Below are positions 40,101 to 52,100 of a stretch of DNA of 64,000 bases, piece after piece. Position numbers and translations under genes: made by a program. Origin of the DNA: Apostichopus japonicus (taxonomy: Eukaryota > Echinodermata > Holothuroidea > Aspidochirotida > Stichopodidae); NCBI RefSeq assembly GCF_037975245.1, contig NC_092576.1, positions 24,324,111 to 24,388,110 on the forward strand, read 5' to 3'. Every line of letters begins with the position of its first letter. Positions within the stretch are counted from its first letter, which is position 1. The notes below the pieces were generated by a model. That model was given only the letters and a program-made list of their open reading frames with translations. It searched no databases and had not been told where the DNA came from.

Positions 40101-43100
40101 TTGGTAATTTTTAAAAGATGTCGAACTACAACATACTCCAAAATTTGGTGATTTGATGGAATGACCCTGATAGTACATGGGATTTAAATACAAAAACCGG
40201 TTGATATTCTCTGAAGCATATATGCCTCTTATTCAGTGTTTGAAGATGTTCGGGTTGGCAATGAATGAAGAGAAATTCAAAAGATCTGCCTCAGCTATAA
40301 TACCTACTACCAATCGATATTTGAATTTGATTCCAGTGGCCAACAATGCTTTATATCGCCTCTTCTTTGGACCGATGTCATTTCTCATTTTGTATCTTTC
40401 AGGATAACATGGACATCATGGCTGATGGTGGTGGTGGTGGCATCGGTTCCTCGTCCTCCTCTAAACCAGCGTATCCTGACTTCCTCAGCATGGCTATGGC
40501 CGAAGCGAATCTGGAGCCAGATTTCGGTAGCCTCGACCAAGAACCCTTCTTCACTGCCACGGTGGACTCCGCCGAGCTCGGTGGTGTACCTGAGCAGAGG
40601 ACTTCAGTGACTTTAGATTCCCTCGTGGAAGATACGAACATCAGCGCCAACAATGCAAACGAGGAGGGTTCTGTGGGGATCGTCCAAGTGAAGGATGAAC
40701 CGGTCAAGACCCACGAAACATCAGCAGCTGCCAAAACGGCCATCTCAGCAGTACAGAGATTGATCTCTCAGTCATCGCAACCGCTGCACCATGGCGCTCT
40801 GGCTCCAGACATCCCTACTCAAAAGATGATCCACTACAAAGCAGAGGATCACCCTCAGGGTAGTAAACTACTGGGGGAGGCGATCGGTCAAGCGGGGGGT
40901 ATCATCCAGCCAATCAGCATTCATGCAGGCACGAGCCAGGTGGTAACCAATCCAGTGCAGCAACTTACGACACAGGCACTCGACTCTCTGCAGCATAAAC
41001 AGGTATCGGCGAAACAGCTGGCCACTCAGCAGCAACTGGTCCAGCAGTCGGGCCAGGGGCTACAGCTGAATGCACAGCTACAGTCTCTCGGTCCTGCCGT
41101 ACAGCAGCAGACCGGTCTGCAACAAGTCCTGATTGGTCAGTCACACCAGTTGCAAGGGGCAGGCAATGTACAACAACTCGTCCTAGGATCAGTCCAACCA
41201 CAGATTAATGTGATTCAAGGACAGGCCAACATCATTCAGCCAGGTCATCTCGGTACTCAGGTCCTCCAGTTGCAGAGACCGCAGTTGCGCCCCAAGATGG
41301 GGGTAGTCGGAGCTCAGCCCGCTATGAAACAGATACAGCTAGTTTTGAACCCTCAGACTGGTGTCATCAGTCAGGTGCCTGGAAACATCCAGCTGAGAGG
41401 CCAGTTGATATCGCAACAGCCTGGAATGATCGGCTCACCTCAAGTTATTATTCAAAATCAAGCCCAGCAGCAGCAGCCCCAGCATTCACAGGCTCAGCAG
41501 ACGACTTCGAAGGCCAAGACGATAACTACCAGCGCCACCGTGAGCTCGCAGCCAGTCATAACTATGGCAGCCAGTGAGGGTAATATCATAGTCCTCACAA
41601 ACTCCACTCCGATAGCTCAAACTTCGGTCTCCCAAAAAACAAACACTGTAACCGTGAACAGTTCTACTACACATGTTGCTAGCAGCAGCAGTAACAGTAA
41701 CAGTCAACCGAGCAAACAGTCCAAGAGCAAACCGGGGAAGACTAGTAAAACTAAAAGTAGAAGAAGTCAACAACGAACCAGTAGCAGCAGCGGCAAGCCA
41801 GTCACGACAGTATCGGTCACTACGGTCACAAACTCTTCAGCCGGCGGCCAATCCCAGAGTGTCCAGAGTCTAGGCTCCATTCCCTCCATCCAGGCAAGCT
41901 CTCCCTCCCCTGTGACGTCCCTATCCAACGCTTCCGGTCTGACCTCGGCCGGTGGGCCTATCGCCACGAGAATAGGACAAGCCGTCACTACTTCCCAGAA
42001 CAATGTTCTCCAGCATTTGAATATTCCAGGCATAAAGCAAGGTACTTTGACTATCAGAAATAAAGATCCTCCGAATAGTGTCGTCGTGTCGGGCAGTTCT
42101 GTACATACCAGTGAACCAGCTCCGGTCATTTCCCACCAGGCAGGAACGGTCCACTACCGCCCCAGACAGATGGTACCGAAGCAGCAGTCAGATAAGAACC
42201 CGGCTTTACAACAGCTGGTTCAGAACCTCAGAGCTCAGGGTGACAACGAAAGGCTACGTAGCCTGAGGCAACTACAGAAGCTGTTGCAGCAGAACCCTCA
42301 GGCCAGCCAGCAGTTGCAGGAATTGATGAAGAGTAAACTGGTGGGAACGAAACCGGAGGTATCGGTCAAGAAGCCCCCAGTGACCAGCTCGGACGTGACC
42401 AAACCACCCAACGTTTACCTGCAGCCTCAACCTGCAAACTCGTTACCCTTTCAGACCGGTAGTAAGTTATTCAATACCAGTGCTCCTTCTGGAGGTTTGA
42501 CCATACCACCTCTGTTCATAAACAAATCGAACGCCAGGATGTCTCACTCCCTGATCGTACCAACTTCCACCGAAGTCTCTAAACCTTCGACCCTGCAGAA
42601 CCTATCCGGAGTTCTCTCGAGTTTTGTGAACCAAGCGACCACTGCGACTTCGACTTTGCAGCAAGTGAGATTCAGCGAAGACAAAGATACCTTCTTAGAT
42701 AACCTTGATTTCTTGGATGCAAAGACTGTCGGGCAAACTGCGGCACCTGCCGGTGAGAGCCACTTGGCTATTCCGGGGGTGAACCAGTCGCCTGTTACTG
42801 CTATAAGTGCAGCGACCGGTTCTAGTTTGGCCGCTGCCAATGGTAACTCGCTTTTACAGCCTACACAGAAGATAAGTGTTACTACTGCTGCTCAGTCATT
42901 CACCTCTAATCCGTTACCGTTGAGCAGCGTACAGCTGTCTGTCGGTAGTGATAGTTCAGCAGTGCTGGATGTACCATCATCCGTAAGCCAAGCAACAGCT
43001 CAGTACTCGGTAGGATTAGCTAATGCTGCCACCGGTCTCTTAAACAACCAACCCAAACTAGTCGTTTCGACCCTCGCGGAAACGATCAGTTCCTTGGTGA

Positions 43101-46100
43101 ACACTTCCAAGGCGAGTTTCATGAACAAAAATCCACCGGCTGGAGAGGGCAAAGACGATAAGCGAGAGTTAAATGTTGGGGTAAGTGCAATTCGCGGACT
43201 GCAGGGTCAACCGGAGGTCGCCGCTACCTTGAGAGTCACTAGTCCTGTCCAACAAGCACCAGTTCAGGCAGCACGTCCCGAAATGATACAGTCAGCCAGC
43301 CTTCAGAACTTGAATGCCAACAGCGGTGTAGTATCAAGACCTGCTATAACACTGGTGAGTGCACTGTACACAACTGACTATATTTCAGTTTTGACTGTAC
43401 TGCCAAGTAATTCAGGTGGTGTGTGATATATCATTGCAGGAGGCAAGACTAAGAAACTTGCAATGATTTGTGGAAATGACTTAAAATTGTCTTACAAAAT
43501 TGGTCATGGTGGAAATAAATGATGAAACGTTTATAGTTCCAAGGATTCACTGTGCTTTAGTGCAGGCAGTGATGAACAAGGATTGGAAGAATGGGTATGT
43601 TTATGCCAGCCACGTTTTATTATCATGAAGTTTTAAGTTTAATGCTAATACACATTATTTTCCCAATTGCATTATATGCAGTGGCATATACCTATGCTAA
43701 TCCTAGAAGTACCATGTTGGTTTTCTACCATTACTTAGCCTACATAACATTATGTACATTATCACTGCATATGGCATAAGGTCTAATTTAAGCACTAAAG
43801 TCGATATATTTCATCGTAATCTCCATTCTACCTTAGTAACCTTACATTTTACATATGAACACTGCCTAATTGCTGGTGTTAATTCTCCTTTAATGATATC
43901 TGTGTGCTTTAAGTTAGATCTGTCATTAAAACCTCTGCCATAATACATGAACTCAACTTGACAGGTTTGGCTTTCATAGTAAAACTGTAATTCCGGAGAA
44001 AACAATTACTGCATGTTTAATTACGCACAAAAAATTAATATTTCATATTGCCACAAGTTGTTGAACCTGAGTTATGATAATTCGCAGACGAGTGAGCAGA
44101 TCGGTATCCGAGCGCAGCAACAGCTCCAGCAGATACAAGCACGCATCCAGCAATTGATGAGTAGACAGGTGCGTTCTGACATTGAGAACAGACAGTTACA
44201 ACAGCTCCTCCACTACAGGCAGAAAGTCATTGTGAAAGTCAAGGCACAGCTAGCACAGTTAAGCCATCAGCAGAGGTTAGCTAACCTCTCAATGGGGCAA
44301 CAGTCAAGGGATAAGCCGGGTACAGCTGATGCTGGTAAGTAATATCAAAGTGTTTGGATTAGTCTAATCCTTGTATCAGAGACATTTCATATATTGTGAC
44401 ATATGATAGCTACACTCTCAATGGGGCAACAGTCAAGGGATAAGCCGGGTAACAGCTGATGCTGGTAAGTAATATCAAAGTGTTTGGATTAGTCTAATCC
44501 TTGTATCAGTAAGTGAAATCACACTACAAGCAATCCTTGAATCAGACAACCAATCCTTGGAACATTAAAGGGTGTGAAGACTCGCGCAAAAAGAAATGTC
44601 TAATGTCGGTAATTTGACCTAGTTTCGAATGAGGTGTAACAGAAGTGTTTAACACCACCATCGATCCCAGAAAATACACACACACAGCTTGCTACCATCG
44701 GTCATTAGACACTAGTGTACAGTCAGTACATACAGCCGCGGTCAACACCCATAGCACAGTGTATAAACAATACAGCGATGGACATCTCAGGTCCAGCTAA
44801 AGTTAACAATTAAGGTATCACGTTTCACTACTGTCTGCATTTTGTAGCAACACAAACAAAACATCACTTGAAAACAACAGAAAGTTAACTTTTTCAGATG
44901 GCCGCACACGGTTTGGGGCAAGTCTTCAATGCCTTTAAGTAACTCTCCATCTAAAACTTGAATAACCCTAGGTATCTATGCAGATTACACTAAACTTGTT
45001 TTTCCTATTGTTACTTTTTCAGGTCCTGTGACCCCTCCATCCTCTCAGATCAATGTAGGTGCTGTGAGCACTCCATCCTCTCAGATCAATATAGGTACTG
45101 TGAGCACTGCTGCCCAAGTCGCAACCAAAGCTGGTGGTGCCTTCTCTTCTTTGCTGGTACCCCATGGGCAAGCAATAGGAAAGAATGCCTCTACTGGATT
45201 GAATGTCCATGTCCTAGCACAATCCCCTCAGCAGCAGCAACAACAGCAGCAGTACAGCCCTAGTGTCTCGCCGGCCGGTGCATCGGGGCAGAAGCAGATC
45301 CAGAACGCGTTGATCACCTCCACCACCAGCAAACAGGACACCTTGAAGAATGTCAGAGTTGGCAAGCACAAAAACAGTGAATCGGACAAGAAGAATCAGA
45401 AGAAGATCAAGATGACATCGGAACCGAATATCACACTGTCCCAATCTCTGAACTTTAAAGGTGCTAACAGCACGGAATCGAGTGCCCTAAAGGCCAAACT
45501 CGAGGAGGGTTCTTCTTCATTGAGTAACTCCCTGCCTGCTGGACAGCTTCAGTTTCAAAGTGGTGGCAGTACTCAGGGGATGAGCATGCAAAGGGCTCAT
45601 CTTTCAAAGGTAACACTTCTTCTTATTAATTAAAAACTACAACATTATTAAGATATTTTGAAGGGCCACCTATTTTTCTCTGACAGAATTGACCACCGAA
45701 CCACAGAGAGAAGTTTTGCTTTTTATCATGGAAATAAGTCAATTCTCCAAAATGCTTTGTTTGGCTAGGCTGGAAAGTGATGCATCCTAACACACAATCC
45801 AATATAAAGTGTTATACAAATCCCGTAATTTTTGCACAATATGGGTGCAAACTGAAAATGGCCGACTCCAAACTCAGTGACACAGAGTTTCATAGAGTTT
45901 GGACATATCGTTACAGAATGAAATGGAACTTTGTAAGCCAATTCTGAAGGTTAAATTTTATCAGTGTGTAGAAGCCAAAGGGAAGACCTTTTTTACTTGG
46001 AAACACCATATTAAAACATTCTTGTATTTATAAACTCATGTCGTAAAAATTTCATCCTTGAGAACACATATCTGAAGAATATTTAGATACCAAAGTTACC

Positions 46101-49100
46101 TTTACACTGAATAATTTAGTGTTTAAATTATATGTAGCAGTTTGAAGGTTCTGATTTTTATCAGAGATATTACTGTTCCTGTAATATATATTATTGTTCA
46201 TATTTAAGATATTATTGTACCAGAACTGCTGTACATCTTTGCACTTTGTACAGCAATTTGCAAAGCATAAATTGTTAGATCTGGGAATGGTTAAAAGGTC
46301 CTTTAAATTTTCTGGAGGCAGGCCGTGGAACAGTCTTCCCCCAAATTTGAAATGCTTGCCAGATGTTAAAAAATTTAAACGCAATATGAAAACTTATATA
46401 TTTTGTTTAGATGTCTGATATTTGTTTGTCTATCTTTTTGCCGTCCTTTTTGTGCTTTTGGATGTTTACCGTTTTTCTACTGCATAATATTGTATGTATT
46501 ATGTATTGAGGGCTCCTCTGGAAAGCAGTGCTTCTGCACTGAGCAGGACTACTCTCATTAAAGATGACAATAATAAAAGTACAAAAAATAAAAATATTTT
46601 GATGAGGTACCGGATAAGTGATACCCTGCTTTATGACACCTCTTTATTTACAGACAAATAAATTCATGCACAAATAAATTCTGTGCGTGTTTTTGTCCCT
46701 TCTGTTACTTGTCATTTAGCCTCTGAAGAAGATCCTGCTAGGATCGAAACGTCAGGCCAACTGACTTTTACACATCATCTTACACATGCTCTCTAGTGGG
46801 ATAAGCAGTTTGCTAACAATTTTATTTATTTTTATTTTACAGACAACTCAGGTTAAACCTCAGCAGTATCAACAGACGATGAAGATGTTGGAGGAGAAGT
46901 TGCGGAGTATGTCACCGGCGCAACAGAGACAATTCCTGATGCAGTATCAACCACTGTTACAGAAACTCTCACTGGCTGGACAAAAGGTAAAACAACACAA
47001 CAACACTCTGATCATTGTAACACAATAGTCCAAATCATTGTACAGGGAAATGAGGTACCTTGAGGACCCTTTGTTGACATTCTCCGGTGACAGGCTCCCT
47101 GTTTTCATATCTGTATGTCAATCATATTGAAATAGAAGGTAAACAAAAACAACACTCTGATCATTGTAAAACAACATTCCAAATCATTGTACAGGGAAAT
47201 GAGGTACCTTGAGGACCCTTTGTTGTTCTCGGGTGACAGGCTTCCCTGTTTTGATATCTGTATATATGTCAATCAAGTTGAAATAGAAGAGTTTGCAAAC
47301 ATCTGACAACCTTAACAAGCATGGTAATTTAAGGGGGTCATAGGGTCATGTAACTTCAATGGAAGGTAATTACTAAAAATGATAATTCCAACATGTATCT
47401 TTGGTATTGAGACCACGGACCCCTTGCACGGTTAAAGTGGTTTTATTTTGGTTTACAGCATGGCTTTTAACATTTTTTTTTTTGCATTACATTCATTGAG
47501 ATCATACATATTTCCACATTTACAACACTGCAATGCTTTAATGCAGATGTTCCCTAACTGGGGTGCATAAACCCCAAGGGGGTGCGTGAGTCCATCCCAG
47601 GGGGTTCGTGAGACGTTTCTGAAAGTCTAAACTAGAGTACTTTTTGTTGAACTAAACTCTGATATATCATACAATTTAGTAATTTACAAAATTTGTACCA
47701 ATCAACAACCTACAATATTACACTATGAGCTTGATCTTTTACGAAGCACTGTTATATTTATTATAGTATAATAATGACTCAGATAGTGTCTCAAAAAGTT
47801 TGGGGTTCGTGGACAACTCTGACATCCACAGGGGGTTCGTGGGGGGATAAAGTTAGGGAAACCTGCTTTAATGTCTTTTCAATTGCCTTGTAAGGTTAAC
47901 ATTTGTGTCACGTAATAGAGAAACAGGGCATATGTGACAGGATGCTATGCTAATATCTGGTTGCCTCATGAACATCAAATTACTAGTGTCTTTAAGCACT
48001 TGTACAGGTTTACCTAATGCTTGTTGCATGGGGACCAATTGTCAAATGTGATGAGCTGTGAAAAGCTGATTGCCCCTGTACATTCATGAAAGCTCACATA
48101 AATCAGTGCATGAGGCATTGCAGATCTCTTGAATAAATGGGTTATAATGAAGTAAACATTGTTGCATTAATTAGTAAATGAAACACACTAACAACTAATG
48201 TTGATCTCCAGGTTTTATCCGTGCTGGGATTTAAGATCCCTATCTGCCAGCTTCTTGTTGTATGTATCTCAGGCTTATATTAAAGTCACTATGTTGATTT
48301 GATTTGACACACACAGATAATGGCTGGTAAGGCAGCAGCAGCATCTCAGAGTTCTCTAGCCAGCAGTAACAGCCAGCCTGAGCAAGGAGCGACTGCTCAG
48401 AGGAAAACATCTCAGGTAAGATGATTAGAGCTCTAGAATGTTGACAATGATGTGAGATGAGAATGCAGACTTTGCTGTGGTGAACACACACAAAAAGAGA
48501 GACATATTCCAAGTACTGCAAGAGAAGTGGTTTTATATGATTTAGTTGCAAAGGGAACAAACTATCCTGATGTAATTAGTGTTTCTCATCTTTCAGCCTT
48601 TTTAACATTACGTTCTTGCTCGTTAATACGGGTTGCCGATTTGAGTCAGAAGACATTTGATTTTTTTTTTTTTTTTTTTTTTTTTGTATTTAGAAAGCTC
48701 ATGCCATATTGTTTGCCTAGGCATTGGGTTGTGTAGCTGGCTAGAGCAGTTTAACCTGTAATGTCACAAATCCCTTCATAGTATAAACTGATGCATGCAT
48801 GAGTTGCAGAAGAATGAGATGTGAACACTAATCTTGTGTTGTAGAGTTCATTTCTGCATGTTCTCTCTCGCTGTATTCTTGTACAATACTCAGTTTGCAT
48901 TGAGAGTAGTAGAGGAGGACAGACTTAATTGAGATAGTAAAATGTAACATGTCGAATTGTAAAATATAGGCAAGAACTGTTCTTTTTGCAAATTTATTTT
49001 CTTCGATAGTTTGAATAAGAAAAAATTGAATAAATTTTACTTAACTCTGTTAAGTATAATAATTAGGATGTTTGTGTGTTGCATTCAAGTATAAATATTA

Positions 49101-52100
49101 GATCATCCAATCAAATATGCTTATTTCCCCCATGTGTTTGGTGTCCTCAAAGGGATGTAAACAGAGACCATCTAGAAACAAATATAACCAAAAAGACCAT
49201 CACCACGGCAATTTGAATCAATGAACTGTCCAGAATTGTGACCTTGTTCTTGTTCTTTGGTAATGCACAGATTTCTTTATTTGCAAACTACTGTAAGAAA
49301 AAACTTAGTGGGTACTGCCCAAGTGGTTTGAGGTTATGGAATTACATTGACCCCAACAAAAGCCTGCTTGGAATGAAATGTGTCTTGGCCAGCCATTCGG
49401 GCCATTTTTTTCTCCTCCAATTGTTAGTACCGTCCTATATGGTCCTCCTGTATATCATTCTTCAAAGCACTCATGCTGGCAGTGTGAACAATTTCCAGCC
49501 TTTAAACTTACAGCAATGTTCAGACCGTTCGTACTGCTCGTGCTGCCAGTACGAGTGCTTTGAAGCATGACATGAAGGTACAGTATAATAAAAGTTTGTC
49601 CCAACTACTGGGGGCCAATTGGTTATTAAATTATGAGTATTTGAGATTGTAGTAATGTTGTGTAGTGTTATCAGGCTCTGTGCATGGTAGTAGTAGGTAA
49701 CATTTGTTTTTTCCATCTCCAGGGAAGTATGTCAAAGGAGAGCAAGTCACCGAAGAGAAACAGCTCTAAACCAGTGACTCCAACTCTGCTGCAGCTCATC
49801 TCTGGAGAGGTTGCGGAGGCAAAGACGAAGAAACATGAGAAAATGATGAAGAAACAGAACAGATCTGAAATGTAAGTTTTCTTGTGTAACGGCGGATACC
49901 ATCCAATGTAGCACACTCGGTTGACAAGTCCTTTAGTGTTTCCACTGGTCAGTTAGTGTCAGTTAGAAGCAGGTAGCATCCCATCTAAGTCATTCTGGCT
50001 GGGTCTGTGGCATAACATCATCCTGGGGAATATAATGTTCTAAAACATTGTTAAACAGGTGTGGTTGATTCCAATACACGGCAAACATGTTAACATACAT
50101 AGTGTATCAAATCCCATTACATACATTACAGGGTAAGACATCATGGGAACGTCATCGTTGGGCACTCACTCCAGTACCTGGGCATTCACTCCAGTACCTG
50201 GGCACTCGCTCCAGTACCTGGGTAGTTACTCCAATACCTGGGCACTCACTCCGATACCTAGGTTCTCACTCCAATACCTGGGCACTCACTCCAGTACCTG
50301 GTCACTCACTCCAATACCTGGTCACTCATGCCAATACCTGGGCAGTTACTCCAATACCTGGGCACTCATTTCAATACCTGGGCACTCATTCCAATACCTG
50401 GGCACTCACTCCAGTACCTGGGCAGTTACTCCAATACCTGGGCTCTCATTCCAATAACTGGGCACTCACTTCAGTACCTGGGCAGTTACTCCAATACCTG
50501 GGCACTCACTCCAGTACCTGGGCAGTTACGCCAATACCTGGGCACTTATTCCAATACCTGGGCACTCACTCCAATACCTGGGCACTCGGTGCAAACGTTA
50601 CAAGGTGTTACTGTCCACGTTGAATATATATGAGATTGGCTCAAAGGAAGCCAGCAACAAACTGTTTCCTCATAAATTGTTTATGCAGCCCTGTTAGGAT
50701 GAAGTCATTATTCCTTAGTGGTGTAAGAAATGTTAATAACTTCAAAGCTCATTGTAGATGTCAGTTTTTTTCAGTTGCACTTGTGTGGTAGTGTGTAAAC
50801 CAGGGGGAACAAGGTCAAACACCCCTCACCCCCTTAACCCCTCAAATTTCAAATATAAAATGTGGCCAAATGCACAGAAAATCCCCATTTCCTGATTGAG
50901 CTCTTCATAGTGTGAATGAATACTGGTTGTGACACTGTCATCAGGCCTTACTACCATGTTGGAACAAAGTTGAAAGAAGATCTTTCATGATTTGTTGGTC
51001 AAAATGTCATTTGATTATCATCAGGCACCTAATCAAAATGGAAAAAGAAGAAAAAATAATATGTTATATGATTTCTGCAGTTTGGCATTAGGATGTGAAA
51101 ATATATCCTTAAATAATCTATTTCAGGTTTTGTAATATGACAGCTTTCCTGATCCATTGGTTCTCTGGTCAAATGGTGTGAAAGACATTCTGGTTTAACG
51201 GGTTAGTCTAGTGCGAGCAAATTGTACCAACGGAGTCAGCATAGAAAGGTGTGAAAGTTTGGGAAATGTGTGAACTTCTTCCTTGCCTTATGAAGTTGCC
51301 TATCCAGCAAATTTGTATTACATTTAATCAACCTCTGTGTTCTTGTAACAGGTTCTTACAGCAACTCAAGAAAGATCAGCGACTGGTCACTCATGCTGAA
51401 CTGAAGAGAGAGTTTACCTCCCGATCCGAGGCCGTCAGTAAACTGCTAGCGTTTCATGTCTGTCAGAATGATTCACCCATGGAAGAACACCTTGAGAAAT
51501 GTAAGTAAAATTAGTCAGTTTGTATGTATGTATGTTAGGGAACGTAGCCAAATCTAGTCTGGGCCAGGCGGAGCCACAACTGCACAATGACCCCTTTACA
51601 CTTTGTGCACACACTGTAAAATGAGCTCCCTAGCCCTGCAGAAGTCCTATGCAGAATGGGAGGAGCTTAAAGATATGCATGAGTAACTCTCCGAAGCAAC
51701 TTGAACGATCCTGGTAACAGCGTTGCTACGTTCTTTTGTTCTGCAGACAATACACTTTATCGTGGCAAAAGTGTGCCGATCTTTTGTAAATTTTATCTTT
51801 GCTCAAACGGTTACCCTTCCAGTGTTTAAACACAGACTAATAAATGAGAAAATTGTTTGTTTTGTGTCATTTCGATCTTCTTATCATGTTATTTTCATGT
51901 TCACATGTAAATTATACTGAACCCGAACAAACTTCCATCCCAGTCGCACTTACAAAGGAAAGAAGAAGGAATAGAAAATATATGCCTACATTTGCAACAT
52001 CGACCTTGTAATACATTACTACCAAGTTTATACTGCAAATTCCATTTGTTTTATTAACATTATCTTAAACAAAATTTGTTCAAAAATGCCAGACTGTGCT

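Noticed and set aside
40346-40402. Upstream ATG extending the large BICRA-like exon
   Set aside because: The extension is intron: a TATCTTTCAG acceptor and phase-matched exons 1-2 give the N-terminus conserved in vertebrate BICRA.
50087-50633. Repetitive Trp/Pro/His frames
   Set aside because: Translation of the 20-bp minisatellite.
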